Shown here one piece after another: positions 24,779 through 32,935 of a stretch of 64,000 nucleotides of DNA. The notes under the pieces were generated by a model. It had not been told where the DNA came from, did no database searches, and saw nothing but the letters and a program-made list of their open reading frames with translations. The stretch's first letter is position 1. Each line of letters opens with the position of its first letter. The DNA lies in contig NZ_CP187532.1 of assembly GCF_049852125.1 (NCBI RefSeq), positions 558,001 to 622,000 on the forward strand. The letters run 5' to 3'. The translations under genes and the position numbers were made by a program. The stretch is from Senimuribacter sp049852125 (GTDB lineage Bacteria; Bacillota; Clostridia; Peptostreptococcales; Anaerovoracaceae).

Positions 24779-25216
24779 ATGAATCTTATTGCATTTTGGT
24801 GGCCAATCGGTCTGCTTCTGGTATGCCATACCTTTTATCAGATCAGCGCAAAGTCTGTGCCCAGCGCCATGGACCCTTTTGCGGCGGTGTTTATCAACTA
24901 TGTGGTGGCGGCGACAGCGGCTTTTATACTTTGGATGGTCATGGGACAGGAGAAAAATCTGATGGTGCAGATTGGAAAACTGAACTGGGCGCCTATCGTC
25001 ATGGGACTTACCATTACGGCGGTGGAAGTGGCGTCGGTGTTCATGTATAAGCTGGGGTGGAATATCAGCATTGGCACGACCATTGTAAATATCGCTTTGG
25101 CGGTAGTGCTGGCGGTAATCGGCGTACTGTTTTATAAGGAGACACTCAGCATGCAGCAGCTTGTAGGGATTGGACTTTGCATCGCTGGTGTGATTGTCAT
25201 GAGCAAGGGCGCATAA
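24779..25216 (+). CDS. Short EamA/DMT-family membrane transporter
   Basis: 145 residues with about four to five membrane helices, equal to one EamA repeat (VGIGLCIAGVIVMSKG at the C-terminus; ITAVEVASVFMYKLGW in the middle). Such half-size members usually work as dimers and resemble small multidrug or metabolite exporters. GGAGG lies eight bases before the ATG. It stands alone behind the promoter and leader described above. Confidence 0.8.
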   Translation: MNLIAFWWPIGLLLVCHTFYQISAKSVPSAMDPFAAVFINYVVAATAAFILWMVMGQEKNLMVQIGKLNWAPIVMGLTITAVEVASVFMYKLGWNISIGTTIVNIALAVVLAVIGVLFYKETLSMQQLVGIGLCIAGVIVMSKGA

Positions 25217-25275
25217 TCAGACAAAATTTTCTCAAAAATGCATCAAACAAAAAGTCATAATCTCTGAAAAATAAT

Positions 25276-25304
25276 TTGACATTTCCCTCACAATTGGTTA
25301 CAAT
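25276..25304 (+). promoter_or_regulatory. Promoter of the P-loop ATPase / oxidoreductase operon
   Basis: TTGACA (25276-25281), 17 bases, TACAAT (25299-25304), 35 bases before the ATG. Near-consensus. Confidence 0.8.
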
Positions 25305-25338
25305 GGAGGTGTAAGTAAACTAAACTGGGGAGGTTTCG

Positions 25339-26034
25339 ATGGAAAGCATTTACAGAGAACTGCTGAAGACCAAGAAGAACTTTGTTTTTGTGGGAGAAGC
25401 AGGCAGCGGCAAGAGTGAGATTGCCATCAACTTCGCAATCGGTATGGCGGGTCTCAGTGAGAAAAAGATACATTTCTTTGATATGGACCAGACGAAACCG
25501 CTGTTCCGTTCCAGAGACGCCAAAGAGTGCTTAATGGATCAGGGAATCGAGTTTCACTATCAGGAGCAGTTCTTTGACGCACCGACGACGCCGGGCGGCG
25601 TGCGGGAGCTTCTGGCGGACGAGAATGCTATCGTGATTTTAGACGTGGGCGGCGATCATATCGGTTCCAGACTGATCGGCGCGTTTGCACCGTTCCTGAA
25701 CCGTCCGAACACGCAGAACTTCTTTGTAATCAATGGGTACAGACCTTGGTCCAAGAATCTGATTACCATCGACGGCACCATGGCAAGAGTGCTGGGCATG
25801 GCGCATATCAAATTGGAGAATGTGTCCATTATGAGCAACCCGAATGTAGGGATTACAACTACGGCGGAAGAAGTTTTGGCGGGTCACGAGAAAGTTTTGG
25901 ACATGATTTCCGAGTATTTCCGCATAGACTATTTATGTGCGATGGATAGCCTTTGTCCGGAGATAGAAGGTAAAACGGATGTCCCTTTGATTCCGGTGAA
26001 GTTATATCTGACTTACGAGTGGAATCAGCAGTGA
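25339..26034 (+). CDS. P-loop NTPase (SIMIBI-like) preceding a 2-oxoacid oxidoreductase operon
   Basis: 231 residues. The N-terminus carries a Walker A GEAGSGKS (residues 19-26); FDMDQTKPLFRSRDA looks like the switch I area of MinD/CobQ-like ATPases, and VILDVGGDHIGS is the DxxG region. A closing PVKLYLTYEW is typical of the lineage. GGGGAGG (25327-25333) precedes the start. It is upstream of ferredoxin oxidoreductase subunits in the same direction and might help mature or regulate that enzyme, but this is inference from position. Confidence 0.75.
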   Translation: MESIYRELLKTKKNFVFVGEAGSGKSEIAINFAIGMAGLSEKKIHFFDMDQTKPLFRSRDAKECLMDQGIEFHYQEQFFDAPTTPGGVRELLADENAIVILDVGGDHIGSRLIGAFAPFLNRPNTQNFFVINGYRPWSKNLITIDGTMARVLGMAHIKLENVSIMSNPNVGITTTAEEVLAGHEKVLDMISEYFRIDYLCAMDSLCPEIEGKTDVPLIPVKLYLTYEWNQQ

Positions 26035-26054
26035 AACAAGTCAACGAATCTGTG

Positions 26055-26210
26055 CGGCCCGAAAAGCCGGCGGATTTTTGAATAATGGCTCGGGGAACAG
26101 TATCCTCAGGCCGGTCATGCACCAATTATACGACGAAGCCAGCGCCGAAGCGAAAGCTTCGGAGGCTTCAAGCATAAGGACTCCCCAGCAATTTCTTTCA
26201 GAAATTGGGG
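26055..26210 (+). other. Structured intergenic leader before korD
   Basis: No gene lies in 26035-26235. A small hairpin CGGC / GCCG (26055-26069) with TTTTT after it may partly terminate the ATPase transcript. Then come a long GNRA-capped hairpin (GAAGCC...CCGAAGC-GAAA-GCTTCGG...GGCTTC, 26135-26169) and CAATTTCT / AGAAATTG (26189-26207) flanked by CCCC and GGG. The last ends about 15 bases before the ribosome site. A cis-regulatory RNA is possible. Confidence 0.45.
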
Positions 26211-26235
26211 CGAGAACCATTAGGAGGTAATGAAA

Positions 26236-26451
26236 ATGGCAAAAGGAAAAGTAGAAATTAGAGCAGAGAGCTGCAAGAGCTGCGGCTATTGCGTTAAGTT
26301 CTGCCCTAAGAAAGTGCTCGCCATCGGCGACAAAGTAAATTCTAAAGGCTACCAGTATGTCGTTGCGGCAAATCCGGACGACTGCATCGGCTGCGCAGCA
26401 TGCGGCGTTGTATGTCCAGACGCGGCAATCGAGGTTTATAGGGAGGTTTAG
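26236..26451 (+). CDS. korD: 2-oxoacid:ferredoxin oxidoreductase, delta (ferredoxin) subunit
   Basis: 71 residues with two 4Fe-4S motifs, CKSCGYCVKFCP and CIGCAACGVVCP. ATG 26236 is chosen over 26230 because AGGAGG (26222-26227) is eight bases away. It passes electrons from the TPP site to external ferredoxin. First of four subunit genes; D-A-B-C order fits KorDABC (2-oxoglutarate) or VorDBAC-like (branched-chain 2-oxoacid) enzymes, which sequence cannot separate here. Confidence 0.88.
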   Translation: MAKGKVEIRAESCKSCGYCVKFCPKKVLAIGDKVNSKGYQYVVAANPDDCIGCAACGVVCPDAAIEVYREV

Positions 26452-26454
26452 AAA

Positions 26455-27534
26455 ATGGCAAGAGTATTTATGAAGGGCTGCGAAGCCATCGCAGAAGCAG
26501 CTACCAGAGCCGGCTGCAGATTCTTTGCCGGCTACCCAATCACACCACAGAATGAAATTCCGGAATACTTCGCAAGAAGAATGCCGGAAGTTGACGGCGT
26601 ATTTGTACAGGGCGAAAGTGAAGTCGCATCCGTTAATATGCTTTATGGCGCAATCCAGACAGGAACCAGATCTATGAGTTCTTCTTCCAGTACCGGTATC
26701 AGCCTTTACAGTGAAGGCGTTTCCTACTGTGCAGCAGCACGCCTGCCGATCGTTTATGTAAACGTAGGTAGAGGCGGCCCTGGTATCGGCGCAATTCAGC
26801 CGGCACAGCAGGATTATCTGCAGGCAACAAAGGCGTCCGGCAACGGCGGTTTTGAAATGATCGTACTGTCTCCGTCCACCGTACAGGAAGCCGTAGACAT
26901 GACTTATGAAGCATTTGATCTTGCTGAAAGAGACAACAACCCTGTTTTGATTCTGACAGACGGCGTTATGGGTACTATGATGGAACCTGTAGAACTTCCT
27001 CCGATGAAATCCGCGGAAGAAGTTGCAGCCCTGAAAGAAGCGCGCAGAGCAGTTTCTGCAGTAGGACACAACCCTGACGAACAGGTAAGAATCCTGCCGG
27101 GCGGCGTAGGCGGAAGCTTTGAGCCGGTAAACCAGGCGGCAGCTGAATTATATAAGTCCTGGACTGAAAAGGACGTTAGAGTAGAAGAAATCATGACAGA
27201 CGACGCAGAAATCATCCTGACTGCTTACGGAATTTCCGCTCGTATTGCTAAGGTTGCCGTAAAGGAACTGAGAGCAGAAGGCATTAAGGCTGGTCTGATC
27301 AGACCGATTGCAATTCATCCGTTCCCTTACAAGACCTTTGAAAACCTTGATTTCAATAGAGTAAAAGGTATCCTGGATGTAGAAATGTCCATCCCTGCAC
27401 AGATGAGATGGGACGTAGATCACGCGGTACACGGCAGATGTCCGATCGCGGAATGTCTCAGATCCGGCGGAGAAATCATGACCAAAGAAAAAGTTATGAA
27501 CGCTGCTCGTGAGCTGGCAAAGGAGGTATTATAA
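26455..27534 (+). CDS. korA: 2-oxoacid:ferredoxin oxidoreductase, alpha subunit
   Basis: 359 residues. The pyrimidine-binding fold begins KGCEAIAEAATRAGCRFFAGYPITPQNEI, followed by FVQGESEVASVNMLYGA, whose glutamate activates thiamine diphosphate. The C-terminal transketolase-like domain contains the GYPITP-family core. It catalyses CoA-dependent oxidative decarboxylation of a 2-oxoacid together with the beta subunit. Its stop overlaps the next start (TAATG). Confidence 0.9.
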   Translation: MARVFMKGCEAIAEAATRAGCRFFAGYPITPQNEIPEYFARRMPEVDGVFVQGESEVASVNMLYGAIQTGTRSMSSSSSTGISLYSEGVSYCAAARLPIVYVNVGRGGPGIGAIQPAQQDYLQATKASGNGGFEMIVLSPSTVQEAVDMTYEAFDLAERDNNPVLILTDGVMGTMMEPVELPPMKSAEEVAALKEARRAVSAVGHNPDEQVRILPGGVGGSFEPVNQAAAELYKSWTEKDVRVEEIMTDDAEIILTAYGISARIAKVAVKELRAEGIKAGLIRPIAIHPFPYKTFENLDFNRVKGILDVEMSIPAQMRWDVDHAVHGRCPIAECLRSGGEIMTKEKVMNAARELAKEVL

Positions 27535-28283
27535 TGGAAAAAGTATATAAGAGAACCATTGGTATCAAGCCGGAGACTGTTTCCGGTTTCTGTCCTGGAT
27601 GCATGCACGGAACCGTTCATAAGCTGATCGGTGAAGTCGTTGAAGAAATGGGCATGCTGGACAAATTAGTCCGCTGCGAAGGCGTTGGCTGTTGCGGTCT
27701 GGGACAGCTTTATGTATCTCATGACCTGAACATTTCCGCACACGGCAGAGCTTGTGCAGTTGCGACAGGGTTAAAGAGAACCAATCCTGAATCACTGGTT
27801 TATACATATCAGGGCGACGGTGACCTGGCTTCCATCGGTCTTGCTGAGACAATGTCCGCAGCAAACAGAGGCGAAAACATCACTGTTATCTTTATCAACA
27901 ACGGTATTTACGGCATGACCGGCGGTCAGATGGCTCCGACCACACTGATCGGCATGAAGGCATCCACTGCTCCTAAGGGAAGAGATCCGAAGGAACACGG
28001 TTACCCAATTCACATGTGCGAAGTACTGAATCAGCTGACTGCGCCTATATATCTGGAAAGAACTTCTTGCAACAATCCTGCCAACGTTCGCAAGACCAAG
28101 GCAGCCATCAAGAAGGCATTCCAGGCACAGGTAGACGGCAAAGGCTTCTCCATGGTTGAAATCGTAACTTCCTGCCCGACAAACTGGGGTCTGAATGAAA
28201 TGAAAGCGCTGGACTTCTTAGAAGAAAAGATGCTTGCTGAGTTCCCTCTGGGCGTATTCAGAGATAAGACAAAGGAGGAGTAA
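27534..28283 (+). CDS. korB: 2-oxoacid:ferredoxin oxidoreductase, beta subunit (TPP-binding)
   Basis: 249 residues. TPP/Mg site GDGDLASIG followed about 30 residues later by INNGIYGMTGGQ; CPGCMHG near the start and EGVGCCGLG hold conserved cysteines. It binds the cofactor diphosphate and the substrate. Coupled to alpha by a one-base overlap. Confidence 0.9.
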   Translation: MEKVYKRTIGIKPETVSGFCPGCMHGTVHKLIGEVVEEMGMLDKLVRCEGVGCCGLGQLYVSHDLNISAHGRACAVATGLKRTNPESLVYTYQGDGDLASIGLAETMSAANRGENITVIFINNGIYGMTGGQMAPTTLIGMKASTAPKGRDPKEHGYPIHMCEVLNQLTAPIYLERTSCNNPANVRKTKAAIKKAFQAQVDGKGFSMVEIVTSCPTNWGLNEMKALDFLEEKMLAEFPLGVFRDKTKEE

Positions 28284-28287
28284 GAAG

Positions 28288-28836
28288 ATGGAAAGAAATT
28301 TAATCGTTGCCGGATTCGGCGGACAGGGCGTTATGATGCTGGGAACTCTTCTGGCACAGGCAACCTGCGAATCGACTGATAAACACGTTACTTATTTCCC
28401 TTCCTACGGCGCTGAAATGCGTGGAGGTACTGCAAACTGCTATGTAGTAATCTCCGACGATGAAATCGGCGCTCCTGTTATGGATGCAGTGGAAGACTTA
28501 ATCGTTATGAACGACCCTTCCCTGAACAGATTCCTGCCGAAGCTGAAAAAGGACGGCATTCTGTTCATCAACAGCTCCATCGTAGTTTCTCCAATCGAGA
28601 GAGACGACATCAAAGTCATCAAAGTTCCTGTAACTGAAATGGCGCTGGAAATGGGAAATCCAAAAGTCCTGAACATCATCATGCTGGGCGCTTACATCGG
28701 CGCAACAGAAGTTGTTCCAAAAGAGGTTATCATCGAAACCATCAAGAACAAGCTGGGTAAGAAAAAACCAGAGTTCCTGCCGATGAACTTAGAAGCTTTC
28801 GAAAAAGGCTTCGCAATCGGCGCTGCTGCAAAATAA
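28288..28836 (+). CDS. korC: 2-oxoacid:ferredoxin oxidoreductase, gamma subunit
   Basis: 182 residues from ATG 28288 with GGAGGAG upstream. AGFGGQGVMMLGTLLAQA and SYGAEMRGGTANC are the gamma-domain (CoA-binding) signatures. Completes the tetramer. A longer frame upstream overlaps korB and is not used. Confidence 0.9.
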   Translation: MERNLIVAGFGGQGVMMLGTLLAQATCESTDKHVTYFPSYGAEMRGGTANCYVVISDDEIGAPVMDAVEDLIVMNDPSLNRFLPKLKKDGILFINSSIVVSPIERDDIKVIKVPVTEMALEMGNPKVLNIIMLGAYIGATEVVPKEVIIETIKNKLGKKKPEFLPMNLEAFEKGFAIGAAAK

Positions 28837-28859
28837 AATGTAAAATCGTATATGTACTG

Positions 28860-28898
28860 AAAATGCCTGCAGACGGAATGATCGCCTGCAGGCATTTT
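28860..28898. terminator. Bidirectional terminator
   Basis: 13-bp stem AAAATGCCTGCAG / CTGCAGGCATTTT (28860-28872, 28886-28898) between the convergent korC and nitroreductase genes. Confidence 0.9.
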
Positions 28899-28922
28899 GT
28901 ATTATGTTTGTGAGTAACTGTA

Positions 28923-29450
28923 TTATTCTATGTAATATACGTAGTTTTCTTTTCGCGGCGCTGCTTCGGCAGGCTCGCAGTCGGCATAGCCTAAGATGCA
29001 GTGGCCGATGCCCTCGTAATCGCCTTCGATTCCCAGACTTTTAAGGATTTCTTTACCGATTTCATCTTCGAATTCTTCCTTTGCTCTGTGTATCCAACAG
29101 CTGCCCAAACCAGCTTCGGTTGCCGCCAGCATCAGATTTCCCATGACCAGGCTCCCGTCGTAAACGTAAGTCGGATGTGCTTTGTCCGCCAGAACGATGA
29201 GCACAACCGGCGCGCCGTAAAACGGATCGAAATCTTCGCTTTGTCCCATGAAACGGGCGTTTGCTTTGGAAAGCTTGTCGCGAAGCGCCTTATTAGTCAC
29301 TGCAATGATAAGCGGCGACTGATTTCCCATACCGGTAGCGGCATATGTGCCGGCTTTGACTACCTGGTCAATCAGTTCTTTGGAGACCATATCAGGCTTG
29401 TACTTGCGCACACTTCTTCTTTCCATAATCGTTTGCATTGTTTCACTCAT
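28923..29450 (-). CDS. Nitroreductase-family flavoprotein
   Basis: 175 residues. The N-terminal MQTIMERRSVRKYKPDMV and later AGLGSCWIHRAKEEF are typical of FMN-dependent nitroreductases, which reduce nitro compounds, quinones or enones with NAD(P)H. It is a single gene; the physiological substrate is unknown. Confidence 0.88.
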   Translation of the reverse strand: MSETMQTIMERRSVRKYKPDMVSKELIDQVVKAGTYAATGMGNQSPLIIAVTNKALRDKLSKANARFMGQSEDFDPFYGAPVVLIVLADKAHPTYVYDGSLVMGNLMLAATEAGLGSCWIHRAKEEFEDEIGKEILKSLGIEGDYEGIGHCILGYADCEPAEAAPRKENYVYYIE

Positions 29451-29734
29451 ATTTATTTCCTCCGTAATAAAATAGTAAAATGCCTTGAAAAAGCAGCCGG
29501 AATGTAAATTTCCTGCTGACGTTGTGCTTGAAACCTAATAAAATTATACCACGTTTTGTAGTGATGAAACAAGGACGTCGTGTCCAGTAAGCGATACTTT
29601 GAAAGTTGTGAATTTTGCCGAGATAGTATATAATATTTAATATAACCTATGCACAGGTTGCAATCTGCTGCAAGCGATGCTTTTTGCAGGCGAAGCAGGA
29701 GCGTTGCTCCGATTTAAAGGATGTGAAGGAAATC

Positions 29735-31051
29735 ATGAAACCCATAACAATCATAAAGGATGAGGCATATGCAGACGATTTGCTGGCACAGGCGCAGCAG
29801 AAGACGTTGAATATATTTTTAACGGATCTAAAGCTGCCTGATTATGTGGAAGAAATTCTTGCGTCTCTGGAGCAGGCTGGTTACGAGGCTTATGTAGTGG
29901 GAGGCTGTGTCAGAGATGTTTTGATGGGAAGGATGCCTGCGGACTGGGACGTGTGCACGTCTGCATTGCCAGAGGAGACCGCCGTTTGTTTTGCGGAGCA
30001 GAAAACGATTCTTACGGGGATGAAACATGGGACTGTCACTGTTTTGGCAGATGGGCGGCCCGTGGAGGTAACCACGTATCGCATTGACGGGGAGTATCTG
30101 GACAGTCGTCATCCGTCGAAGGTGGAATTCACTCCAAGCCTGGAGGAAGATTTGCAACGGCGTGATTTTACTATGAATGCCATCGCATATTGTCCATCTG
30201 TAGGGATGGTGGACGTTTGCGGCGGCCGGGTGGATATTGCAGCGAACATGATACGATGTGTAGGTGATGCGGAACAGCGTTTTCGGGAAGACGCTCTGCG
30301 GATTCTGCGGGGATTGCGCTTTGCGGCAACGATGGGATTTGCACTGGATGCTGAGACTGCTGCGGCTGTTGATAGTTGTCGGACTTTGCTGCGCCATATA
30401 TCCAAGGAGAGGATTAACCAGGAATTTTCCAAGCTGGTTCTGGGGGAATATGCGGACGAAGTTATTAACGCATATTACAAAGTGTTGAAAATTTGCGCGC
30501 CTGGTATTGTGAGAACTGCTTTGAAAGGGCTGCCAGAAAGCTTGCCGGTTCGATTGGCGGTATTATTTCCGAGGGATACGGTGCAAGCTTTACGAAATTT
30601 GAAATTTGACCGTGTTACAATAAATATGGCTTCAGCTGTTTCAAAGCTTTTGGAGAGGCGGAACAAACCTTCTGTGGAACGCGGAGAAATGCTGCGGCTG
30701 CTGCGTGAGGCGGGCCGGGAAGTAACGGAGCTTTATTACGCGGCTGCAGATCAAAGACGACCGGACAGTGTTCGGGTTTTCCCATTTCTGGAAGAACTGT
30801 TGGCGGAAAATCCTTGCTATCTCATAGAACATCTCGCGATTTCCGGTAAGGATTTGATCGAGATGGGAATGAAATCGGGGCCCGCCGTAGGGGATGCGCT
30901 TGACAACGTGTTAGATCTCATTATAGAGGGAAGTTTGAAAAACGATCGCGATGAATTGTTGCGTCATATCGCAAATACGGAATGTAAAAATGAAAAAGGA
31001 TGGAAGGAGCAGAAAAATGAATTACAATGTAAAACGAATTTGGGCCATTAG
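29735..31051 (+). CDS. cca: CCA-adding-type tRNA nucleotidyltransferase
   Basis: 438 residues from ATG 29735 (AAGGA four bases upstream; GTG 29723 is an alternative). Class II nucleotidyltransferase head: VVGGCVRDVLMGRMPADWDVC has the GGxxRD and DxD motifs, DFTMNAIAY is the B/D motif region and DALRILRGLRFAATM the neck. No HD phosphatase domain is apparent. It adds or repairs the 3' CCA of tRNA. The 150 bases upstream have no clear promoter. It overlaps the next gene by 35 bases. Confidence 0.88.
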   Translation: MKPITIIKDEAYADDLLAQAQQKTLNIFLTDLKLPDYVEEILASLEQAGYEAYVVGGCVRDVLMGRMPADWDVCTSALPEETAVCFAEQKTILTGMKHGTVTVLADGRPVEVTTYRIDGEYLDSRHPSKVEFTPSLEEDLQRRDFTMNAIAYCPSVGMVDVCGGRVDIAANMIRCVGDAEQRFREDALRILRGLRFAATMGFALDAETAAAVDSCRTLLRHISKERINQEFSKLVLGEYADEVINAYYKVLKICAPGIVRTALKGLPESLPVRLAVLFPRDTVQALRNLKFDRVTINMASAVSKLLERRNKPSVERGEMLRLLREAGREVTELYYAAADQRRPDSVRVFPFLEELLAENPCYLIEHLAISGKDLIEMGMKSGPAVGDALDNVLDLIIEGSLKNDRDELLRHIANTECKNEKGWKEQKNELQCKTNLGH

Positions 31052-31844
31052 CTTTAGTCCTACAGGAAGCACTGCACAGGTGGTTTTCGAAGCGGCTGAA
31101 AGAGCTGCTGCGGAGCTTGGAGGATTGCCTGTCCATACAGTAGATCTAACAACTCCGTTTGGTAGAGAGGATATGCTCTGCTTTGGAACGGAGGATATGG
31201 TATTCGTAGGGATGCCTACTTATGCAGGAAGGCTTCCGAATAAAATCATGCCTTTCATCCGAGATATGATTAAGGGTTCCGGAGCGTCGGGCATACCTGT
31301 TGTTACCTTTGGTGGACGGAACTTTGATGATTCACTGGCAGAGTTAACGGATTTGATGGAGGAGAATGGGTTTAAATTGGCCGGAGGCGGCGCGTTTGTT
31401 TGCCGGCATGCGTTTGTGGATATAGCCGTGGACCGTCCTGATGAAGAGGATGCGAGCAGGGCGGCAGCATTGGGCGTGGCAGTGGCAAAAAATATTCAGG
31501 CAGGCAGAGAAGTGGCGGTATCGGAGTTTCCGGGGAATCATCCGGCGGGATCGTACTATGTACCGAAGGGGGTTGATGGACAGCCTGCGGTGTTTTTAAA
31601 AGCCAAGCCTCAAATTGACGAGGAAAAATGCGTGCACTGCGGACGTTGTGCCGAAATCTGCCCGATGGGAAGCATTGAAAAGGATACGCTGCAGGCAACA
31701 GGAATCTGTATTAAATGTCAGGCGTGCATCTCCCATTGTCCTGTTGACGCGAGATATTTTGATGACACGGGTTTTCTCAGTCATAAGAGAATGCTGGAGG
31801 AAACCTTTGCTGACGCGAAACCAGAGAATTTGCTGGTGATATAG
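31017..31844 (+). CDS. EFR1-type flavodoxin/ferredoxin fusion
   Basis: 275 residues. A flavodoxin-like half (FSPTGSTAQVVFEAA, the FMN phosphate loop; VFVGMPTYAGRLPNK) is fused to two 4Fe-4S clusters (CVHCGRCAEICPMG and CIKCQACISHCPVD). Such proteins shuttle electrons in anaerobes. ATG 31017 follows GGAAGGAG inside the end of the cca gene. Confidence 0.88.
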   Translation: MNYNVKRIWAISFSPTGSTAQVVFEAAERAAAELGGLPVHTVDLTTPFGREDMLCFGTEDMVFVGMPTYAGRLPNKIMPFIRDMIKGSGASGIPVVTFGGRNFDDSLAELTDLMEENGFKLAGGGAFVCRHAFVDIAVDRPDEEDASRAAALGVAVAKNIQAGREVAVSEFPGNHPAGSYYVPKGVDGQPAVFLKAKPQIDEEKCVHCGRCAEICPMGSIEKDTLQATGICIKCQACISHCPVDARYFDDTGFLSHKRMLEETFADAKPENLLVI

Positions 31845-31850
31845 ATGGAT

Positions 31851-32753
31851 TTATATTTGCGATGTTTTCTTGCGGCGAAGTTCCTTTACCAGACCTACAT
31901 CGAAGCTGTAGCCCCGTCCCTTGACTTCCTTGATTTGGCTTACTGTGATAAAGGCCTGCGGATCAATCCTGAGCGCTTCCTGCTGAACGTGGTGTAAATC
32001 CCGGGATGTGGTAACGCAGAGAATCGTATTTTGCTGTGCGGCGGTGTAGTTGGTTTCGCCGTAGAAAATTGTGGCGCCGATGACCAGGTCGGAGAATTTC
32101 CGACGTATCTCATCGGTTTTCTGGCTGATGATGAACAGCTGAACAGCGCTGCTGCCAGCTACGGATACTTTGTCGGCAATAATAGAGTACAGCAGAGTTA
32201 GAAGAATACCCAGGAGAATTTGATCTGCGGATTCTGCAAAAATCACCTGAGACAGCAGAATCGTAAAATCCAGCAAATACATGGGAATCGACAGGGGCAG
32301 ACCGGCTTTTTTGTTGAGGACAACGGCAACGATATCTGTACCGCCAGTGGACGCGCCCATACGAATAACGATCCCCATGCCGATACCTGCAAGAATGCCT
32401 CCGTAAACCATGGCTAAGAATGAATTTTGTGTGAGATGCTGCAGGGCCGGAAACTGTTCGAATAAATTCATGAACAGCGGATAAGAAAAGGATCCTACCA
32501 GGGTAGACGCGGCAAATTTTTTGCCCAGCATAACAGCGCCGAAGGCAAACAGAAGACCATTGCCGGCGAAGACGGTATAAGAAATAGGAATTGCCATATA
32601 ATGATGTACAATCCGGGCAATGCCGGTGCAGCTGCCGATCATGATGCCGGAAGGTAAAACGAAAGCGACTACACCGAAGGCCACGGTGGCTGTTCCCAGC
32701 AGAATGCCGGCAAGACGTATAAATGTGTAAAAATTGATTGTACGCGATTGCAT
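31851..32753 (-). CDS. YitT-family membrane protein (DUF161 + DUF2179)
   Basis: 300 residues. Five to six membrane helices (GTATVAFGVVAFVLPSGI, FAGNGLLFAFGAVMLGK, GASTGGTDIVAVVLNKK) are followed by a cytosolic DUF2179 domain (TILCVTTSRDLHHVQQEAL, FITVSQIKEVKGRGYSFD). Function unknown. Only six bases separate its stop from that of the convergent EFR1 gene. Confidence 0.9.
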   Translation of the reverse strand: MQSRTINFYTFIRLAGILLGTATVAFGVVAFVLPSGIMIGSCTGIARIVHHYMAIPISYTVFAGNGLLFAFGAVMLGKKFAASTLVGSFSYPLFMNLFEQFPALQHLTQNSFLAMVYGGILAGIGMGIVIRMGASTGGTDIVAVVLNKKAGLPLSIPMYLLDFTILLSQVIFAESADQILLGILLTLLYSIIADKVSVAGSSAVQLFIISQKTDEIRRKFSDLVIGATIFYGETNYTAAQQNTILCVTTSRDLHHVQQEALRIDPQAFITVSQIKEVKGRGYSFDVGLVKELRRKKTSQI

Positions 32754-32794
32754 GTATATATCCTCCTGAAAGTTTCAAATCATAACACAGGAGT

Positions 32795-32822
32795 ATTATA
32801 ACATGTATTTGTTTTTTGTAAA
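32795..32822 (-). promoter_or_regulatory. Promoter of the YitT gene
   Basis: Read on the minus strand, TTTACA (32817-32822), 16 bases, TATAAT (32795-32800), about 40 bases before the ATG. The rest of the gap 32823-32935 shows no hairpin terminator for the upstream PucR gene, and a palindrome-like TGCACATGCA at 32869-32878. Confidence 0.65.
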
Positions 32823-32935
32823 CTAAAAAAGCGTAAAAATGTCAATAAAAACTGTTGTTTTAGACAATGCACATGCATTAGGAACTTAGTTGAAATGTTG
32901 TTTTTTCTTTTGATGTTTGAATTTCTTTTATATCT

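Noticed and set aside
26041..27069. 342-codon open frame on the minus strand
   Set aside because: Antisense to korD and korA, with low-complexity Cys/Arg/Phe-rich sequence; shadow of the real genes.
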